Shown in pieces: positions 4,589 to 8,492 of a stretch of 8,492 bases of DNA (positions within the stretch are counted from its first letter, which is position 1; the number at the start of each line of letters is the position of its first letter). Origin of the DNA: FEN-1297 sp964530445 (GTDB taxonomy: Bacteria; Bacteroidota; Ignavibacteria; Ignavibacteriales; Ignavibacteriaceae); assembly GCA_964530445.1 (NCBI GenBank), contig CAZHBJ010000147.1:1-8492 (forward strand). The letters are read 5' to 3'. A program made the position numbers and the translations under genes. The notes below the pieces were generated by a model. That model had not been told where the DNA came from. It did not search any database and was given only the letters and a program-made list of their open reading frames with translations.

Positions 4589-6811
4589 CATCTCATCAAT
4601 TATTTTATTAAGGGTTGAACTCGGGCGCATAACTTCAGCAGTCATTTTTTCATCAGTCATATAATAACCGCCGAGATCGACAGGTTTGCCCTGCACGGAG
4701 ATCAAATCGCTGGAAATATTCTCTTCGTTAGCTTTCAGTTCTTTATGTATTTTTTCAAAACGCGATTTCAAGTCTGAGTCTTTATCCTGTTTAGCTAATT
4801 CTTCCGCCCAGTATAAAGCGAGATAAAAGGAACTACCTCTGTTATCTATTTCACCTGCTTTCCTCGAAGGCATCCGTCCGTTCTCAAGATATTTCCCGAT
4901 TGCAGTGTCGAGTGTTTCGGCAAGCAGCGCTGCTTTTTTATTCCCGGTTTTACTTGCAATCATTTCAAGCGAAGGTACAAGTGCGCAGTATTCACCGAGC
5001 GAATCCCATCTTAAATGATTTTCTTTAACCAGCTGCTGAACATGCTTTGGTGCAGAACCGCCGGCACCGGTTTCAAATAAACCGCCGCCTTTTAATAAAG
5101 GTACTATCGACAGCATTCTGGCGCTGGTTCCCAGTTCAAGGATTGGGAATAGATCCGTTAAATAATCACGAAGTACATTGCCTGTAACTGAAATAGTATC
5201 AAGTCCTTTTCTAACTCTTTCCAAAGTGTATTTCATCGCATCTACCGGATTAAGAATTTTTATTTCCAACCCTTTTGTATCATGTTCCGGTAAATACTTT
5301 TTAACTTTTGCAATAATTTCTTTATCGTGTCCTCTGTTTTCATCCAACCAGAAAATAGCCGGAGAAGAAGATGCTTTTGCTCTTTTTACTGCCAGTTTTA
5401 CCCAGTCTTTTATGGGTTCATCTTTCGCCTGGCACATTCTGAAAATATCACCGGTTTCAACATCCTGTTCAAGTAAAGTTTTACCTTCCGAATTTACAAC
5501 ACGAACAATTCCGTTTCCTTTTACTTCAAAAGTTTTATCGTGCGAGCCGTATTCTTCGGCTTTCTTTGCCATCAAACCTACATTTGAAACCGAACCCATT
5601 GTAGATGGATCGAACTGACCATTTGCTTTTGCGTTTTCCATAATTTCTTTGTACATGGTTGCATAAGATCTGTCAGGGATCATTGCAATACAATCCTGCA
5701 GCTCATCTTTACGGTTCCACATTTTGCCGCCGTCGCGAACTACATTCGGCATGGATGCATCAACAATTATATCATTCGGAACATGAAGATTTGTTTTTCC
5801 GATTCTTGAGTCAACCATTGCAAGCTGAGGTCTGCTTTCATAAACCTTTTCAATATCAGCTTCAATCTCTTTCCTTTTTTCATCTGGCAGTTTCTTTATT
5901 TTATCAAGAACATCCATCAGACCGTTATTTACATTTGCACCGATTTCTTTAAGAATATCTGCATGCTTTTCCAGCGCATCTTTGTAATAAACCGAAACGG
6001 CATGTCCGAACATAATCGGATCGGAAATTTTCATCATTGTAGCTTTAAGATGAAGCGAAAGAAGAACACCATCTTTTTTTGCTTCTTCCATTTGTTCTGC
6101 GTAAAATTTTCTCAGCTCTTTTACGTTCATTACTGCGGCATCTATTACTTCGCCGTTAAGCAGTTTAAGATTTTCCTTTAAAACAGTAGCTTTCCCGTTT
6201 TGATCTACATATTCAATTTTAACAACATCGTCTTTATCTAAAGTAACGGATTTTTCCGATCCGTAAAAATCTTTTTGGTTCATATGTGTAACACGAGTCT
6301 TCGAGCCGGATTTCGGCCAGGGCTTCATCATTTTATGAGGAGATTTCTTGGCAAACTTTTTAACCGAAGCAGCAGCTCGTCTATCGGAATTACCTTCTCT
6401 TAATACCGGGTTTACCGCAGAGCCAAGTACTTTAGCGAATCTTGTTTTAAGAACTTTTTCTTCTTCGGTTTTCGGCTCTTCAGGATAATCGGGAACTTTG
6501 TATCCTTTTTCCTGTAATTCTTTTATCGCAGCTTTCAACTGTGGAATAGATGCACTGATGTTAGGCAGTTTAATAATATTAGCTTCGGGTTTTTGTGTAA
6601 GGTTTCCCAATTCGGTTAGATAGTCCGGGATTTTTTGATCTTCGGTTAGATTATCCGGGAAGTTAGCTAAAATTCTGCCTGCCAGAGATATATCTTTTTG
6701 TTCAATTTCAATTTCTGTCCCTTTTAAAAATGATTTAACTATCGGAAGCAAGCAATATGTGGCTAAAGCCGGCGCTTCGTCAATTTTTGTCCAGATTATT
6801 TTTGTTTCCAT
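4586..6811 (-). CDS. icd: Isocitrate dehydrogenase, NADP-dependent, monomeric type
   Basis: Oxidative decarboxylation of isocitrate to 2-oxoglutarate with NADP (TCA cycle; in reductive-cycle organisms the reverse reaction). The full 741-residue length equals that of the monomeric family (Azotobacter vinelandii, Corynebacterium, Chlorobium limicola). The isocitrate site GSAVNPVLREGNSDRR keeps S131, N134, R138 and R144, the equivalents of the Azotobacter S132, N135, R139 and R145. DASMP and RDYLTD (D549, D553) supply metal ligands. The NADP 2'-phosphate contacts K589, H590, R601 and R650 are all present, so NADP preference is expected. LGTSARMLSIVPL and GGGLFETGAGGSAPKHVQQ are near-invariant family motifs. 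The start at ATG 6809-6811 gives the family N-terminus (IIWTKIDEAPALATY); GGGAAAG lies 4 nt upstream. Residues 51-70 contain a local duplication (PDNLTE then PDYLTE). It is divergent from cysE and appears to be a single-gene unit. Confidence 0.98.
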   Translation of the reverse strand: METKIIWTKIDEAPALATYCLLPIVKSFLKGTEIEIEQKDISLAGRILANFPDNLTEDQKIPDYLTELGNLTQKPEANIIKLPNISASIPQLKAAIKELQEKGYKVPDYPEEPKTEEEKVLKTRFAKVLGSAVNPVLREGNSDRRAAASVKKFAKKSPHKMMKPWPKSGSKTRVTHMNQKDFYGSEKSVTLDKDDVVKIEYVDQNGKATVLKENLKLLNGEVIDAAVMNVKELRKFYAEQMEEAKKDGVLLSLHLKATMMKISDPIMFGHAVSVYYKDALEKHADILKEIGANVNNGLMDVLDKIKKLPDEKRKEIEADIEKVYESRPQLAMVDSRIGKTNLHVPNDIIVDASMPNVVRDGGKMWNRKDELQDCIAMIPDRSYATMYKEIMENAKANGQFDPSTMGSVSNVGLMAKKAEEYGSHDKTFEVKGNGIVRVVNSEGKTLLEQDVETGDIFRMCQAKDEPIKDWVKLAVKRAKASSSPAIFWLDENRGHDKEIIAKVKKYLPEHDTKGLEIKILNPVDAMKYTLERVRKGLDTISVTGNVLRDYLTDLFPILELGTSARMLSIVPLLKGGGLFETGAGGSAPKHVQQLVKENHLRWDSLGEYCALVPSLEMIASKTGNKKAALLAETLDTAIGKYLENGRMPSRKAGEIDNRGSSFYLALYWAEELAKQDKDSDLKSRFEKIHKELKANEENISSDLISVQGKPVDLGGYYMTDEKMTAEVMRPSSTLNKIIDEM

Positions 6812-7118
6812 TTTTCTTTCCCGCTAAAATTTTTCAATAAATTGTAATGATTTTTTATAGTGGTTTAAAAATACTGAATCTTTAATAATTATTGAAATAA
6901 AGTTTCGGATATGACTGATTATATTGAAATCACATTTTTAAACCGATAAAATGAATAAATTTAAATAAAATTAATCGCGGGTTGGTCAAAATAGTTATCA
7001 AAAAATAATTACTTTTGCATAACTGATCTATTTAATTATATACAAAATTATCTATTTGCGGAAATCATCCGCTTGATCTGCAGGTTAAAACAGTTTAAGA
7101 AAATTTTAGGCATTAAAT
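6812..7118. other. 307-bp divergent intergenic region between icd and cysE
   Basis: Very AT-rich, with no coding frame. It must carry the promoters of both divergent genes. I see no riboswitch or T-box-like structure ahead of cysE. A possible Bacteroidota-type promoter box is listed separately. On the minus strand a TATAAA lies about 50 bp before icd, without a clear -35 partner. Confidence 0.5.
7010..7017 (+). promoter_or_regulatory. Possible -7 box (TAnnTTTG type) for cysE
   Basis: TACTTTTG matches the TAnnTTTG element recognised by the main sigma factor of Bacteroidota, about 100 bp upstream of the cysE ATG. A TTGG at 6982-6985 is the nearest -33-like motif, but the 24-bp spacing is longer than usual. 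In AT-rich DNA such a match can arise by chance. Confidence 0.2.
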
Positions 7119-7988
7119 ATGACTGAGACAAAAAATTATCAATTTAAGGGATTTGCGGAAAACCTTTTAAGTAAAAGAGAAACACATACATGCAATTCTT
7201 CATTAAAAAAAGAGTCAATAGAATTTTTAGAAGAGATTATTGATTTGCTGTTCCCTCATTTCTCAAGCAAGGTTTACTATTCACCTGAAGATATAGTTGC
7301 AAAGCTCCAGTTGATGGAAAGAAATTTAATTTCAATATTAAGGAATGTAAATGGCAGCGGCAAACCCAGAGCAAAGATTAATGCTGCCGAAATTGCAAAA
7401 AGTTTTATCTCTGAAATTCCAAAAGTTCACGATATGCTCTGGCTGGATGCCGATGCAATTTTCCACGGCGATCCGGCTGCTGAAAGCATTGATGAAGTGA
7501 TTCTCGCTTATCCGGGCTTTATGGCTATTGCAATCTACAGGCTTGCTCATGAACTTTATAAATGGGATGTTGCAATAATTCCAAGGATTTTAACCGAACA
7601 TGCACACGAAATTACTGGGATTGATATTCATCCCGGCGCTGAAATAGGCTGCCCGTTTTTCATCGATCACGGAACCGGAATAGTGATAGGTGAGACAACT
7701 AAGATCGGGAAGAATGTTAAGATGTATCAAGGTGTTACGCTTGGTGCTTTAAGTGTCAGTAAATCGCTCTCGGATGTTAAACGTCATCCTACAATACAAG
7801 ACGATGTAATTATATATTCTCAGGCAGTAATTCTCGGTGGTGAAACTGTTGTAGGACAAGGAAGTATTATCGGCGGAAATGCATGGATTACACAAAGTGT
7901 TCCCTCCAATTCCGTAGTGTACAGCAAAATGGAGACTAAGGTTCGTTCAAATGAAAATTATTTTGATCAAATGGAATTCATAATTTAA
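7119..7988 (+). CDS. cysE: Serine O-acetyltransferase (CysE/EpsC type)
   Basis: Makes O-acetylserine from L-serine and acetyl-CoA, the first step of cysteine synthesis in the cytoplasm. Of 289 residues, the first 165 form a helical N-terminal region with PGFMAIAIYRLAHELY (about 132-147). From about 166 on is the left-handed beta-helix of hexapeptide repeats. The catalytic pair is D169 (GIDIHPGAEIG) and H184 (IDHGTGIVIGE), spaced 15 apart as D143/H158 in the E. coli enzyme; YQGVTLGAL and the GGETVVGQGSIIGG repeats complete the acetyl-CoA site. The usual GVPAR ending is replaced by a different tail that finishes EFII. A C-terminal Ile is what lets CysE insert into CysK and form the cysteine synthase complex, so complex formation is plausible. 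The start ATG 7119 has a weak AGG 9 nt upstream. First gene of a cysE-cysK operon. Confidence 0.96.
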   Translation: MTETKNYQFKGFAENLLSKRETHTCNSSLKKESIEFLEEIIDLLFPHFSSKVYYSPEDIVAKLQLMERNLISILRNVNGSGKPRAKINAAEIAKSFISEIPKVHDMLWLDADAIFHGDPAAESIDEVILAYPGFMAIAIYRLAHELYKWDVAIIPRILTEHAHEITGIDIHPGAEIGCPFFIDHGTGIVIGETTKIGKNVKMYQGVTLGALSVSKSLSDVKRHPTIQDDVIIYSQAVILGGETVVGQGSIIGGNAWITQSVPSNSVVYSKMETKVRSNENYFDQMEFII

Positions 7989-7992
7989 GGAG
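7987..7992 (+). promoter_or_regulatory. Shine-Dalgarno of cysK overlapping the cysE stop
   Basis: AAGGAG lies 5 nt before the cysK ATG (7998-8000), and its first two bases are the last two of the cysE TAA stop. The arrangement supports one transcript and translational coupling of the two enzymes. Confidence 0.8.
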
Positions 7993-7997
7993 CAGAT

Positions 7998-8492
7998 ATG
8001 AAATACAATAATATTTTGGAAGTCATAGGAAAAACACCTCATGTAAAAATTAATAAACTTTTCGGCAGCGATCATGAAGTCTGGATTAAATTGGAAAAGG
8101 CAAATCCCGGCGGAAGTATTAAAGACAGAATCGGACTTTCAATGATAGAAGATGCCGAGAAGAAGGGATTACTAAATAAAGACAGTGTTATAGTCGAACC
8201 TACTTCCGGCAATACAGGTATAGGTCTGGCAATGGTTGCAGCGGTTAAAGGATATAAAATTATTCTGGTAATGCCGGAATCGATGTCTATTGAAAGAAGA
8301 AAACTTATGGCAGCTTACGGTGCGGAGTTTGAGTTGACGCCGCGCGAGCTTGGAATGAAAGGAGCGATTGAAAAAGCCGGTGAGCTTGTAGCGGAAAATA
8401 AAAATGCATGGATGCCGCAGCAGTTTAATAATCCCGCTAATATTGATGCACATGTAAAAAATACCGCACAGGAAATTTTGGCGGATTTCCCC
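7998..8492 (+). CDS. cysK: Cysteine synthase (O-acetylserine sulfhydrylase), 5' part
   Basis: PLP enzyme that converts O-acetylserine and sulfide to cysteine. Only the first 165 codons are in the window; the frame is still open at the right edge (the family is usually about 300-325 aa). The PLP lysine is K42 in NPGGSIKDRIG. The substrate-binding loop is EPTSGNTGIGLA (T69-G74). MPESMSIERRKLMAAYGAE and MPQQFNNPANIDAH are further fold-type II signatures of the CysK/CysM group. The start ATG 7998 is fixed by AAGGAG 5 nt upstream and by the family N-terminus (ILEVIGKTPHVKI, where TP-L-V is more common). Only 9 bp separate it from cysE, which makes its substrate. CysM or a cystathionine beta-synthase-like enzyme cannot be fully excluded without the C-terminal half, but the pairing with cysE favours CysK. 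Confidence 0.95.
   Translation, partial: MKYNNILEVIGKTPHVKINKLFGSDHEVWIKLEKANPGGSIKDRIGLSMIEDAEKKGLLNKDSVIVEPTSGNTGIGLAMVAAVKGYKIILVMPESMSIERRKLMAAYGAEFELTPRELGMKGAIEKAGELVAENKNAWMPQQFNNPANIDAHVKNTAQEILADFP

Noticed and set aside
5178..6181. Three + strand frames of 72-146 codons inside icd
   Set aside because: They are antisense to a complete, strongly conserved gene and have no domain or start signal.
6812..7118. Riboswitch or T-box ahead of cysE
   Set aside because: No conserved core, stem series or T-box motif is visible in this AT-rich leader.
7338..7550. 70-codon minus-strand frame opposite cysE; likewise 93 codons at 8172-8453 opposite cysK
   Set aside because: Both are antisense to well-recognised metabolic genes, without motifs or ribosome-binding sites.

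Overview
The window is AT-rich bacterial DNA, most consistent with the Bacteroidota/Chlorobiota/Ignavibacteriota superphylum. This rests on a short (about 285 aa) RpoD-like sigma factor ending in the YLG tail seen in that group, a monomeric NADP-type isocitrate dehydrogenase like the one known from Chlorobium, and a glycine/arginine-tailed RRM protein. Clear Shine-Dalgarno sites (AAGGAG type) before several genes fit Ignavibacteria/Chlorobi better than typical Bacteroidia, which seldom use them. A run of exactly 100 N (4436-4535) marks a scaffold gap, so this is a draft genome or a metagenome bin. The taxonomic call is an inference.

Left part (1-3657), mostly regulatory: the lysine-rich tail of a truncated + strand gene (1-89); then, on the minus strand, a divergent sigma-70 paralogue (189-1043), a small RRM RNA-binding protein (1246-1545) and a small probable winged-helix protein (2266-2571). 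Pointing away from these is a single-domain response regulator (2979-3380) whose phospho-acceptor is kept but whose acidic Mg pocket is not. Between the RRM and winged-helix genes lies a 720-bp gene-free stretch with many inverted repeats. At 1832-2114 six hairpins of different sequence follow one another, including a nested 81-nt one and several GC-rich ones, in an AT-rich background. All the wobble pairs I see are G-U only if the + strand is the RNA. This is the best candidate here for something undescribed (a structured RNA or a palindromic-repeat cluster).

Middle (3658-4585): a stand-alone HNH nuclease-like gene on the minus strand, followed to the right by the assembly gap.

Right part (4586-8492), core metabolism: a complete monomeric isocitrate dehydrogenase (minus) and, divergent from it across a 307-bp intergenic region, a cysteine-biosynthesis operon, cysE (serine O-acetyltransferase) then cysK (O-acetylserine sulfhydrylase, cut by the window end). 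The cysK ribosome-binding site overlaps the cysE stop codon. CysE ends in isoleucine, the residue that in other bacteria docks into the CysK active site. Isocitrate dehydrogenase supplies NADPH and 2-oxoglutarate, while CysE and CysK turn serine, acetyl-CoA and sulfide into cysteine. No rRNA, tRNA, CRISPR array or insertion sequence was recognised.
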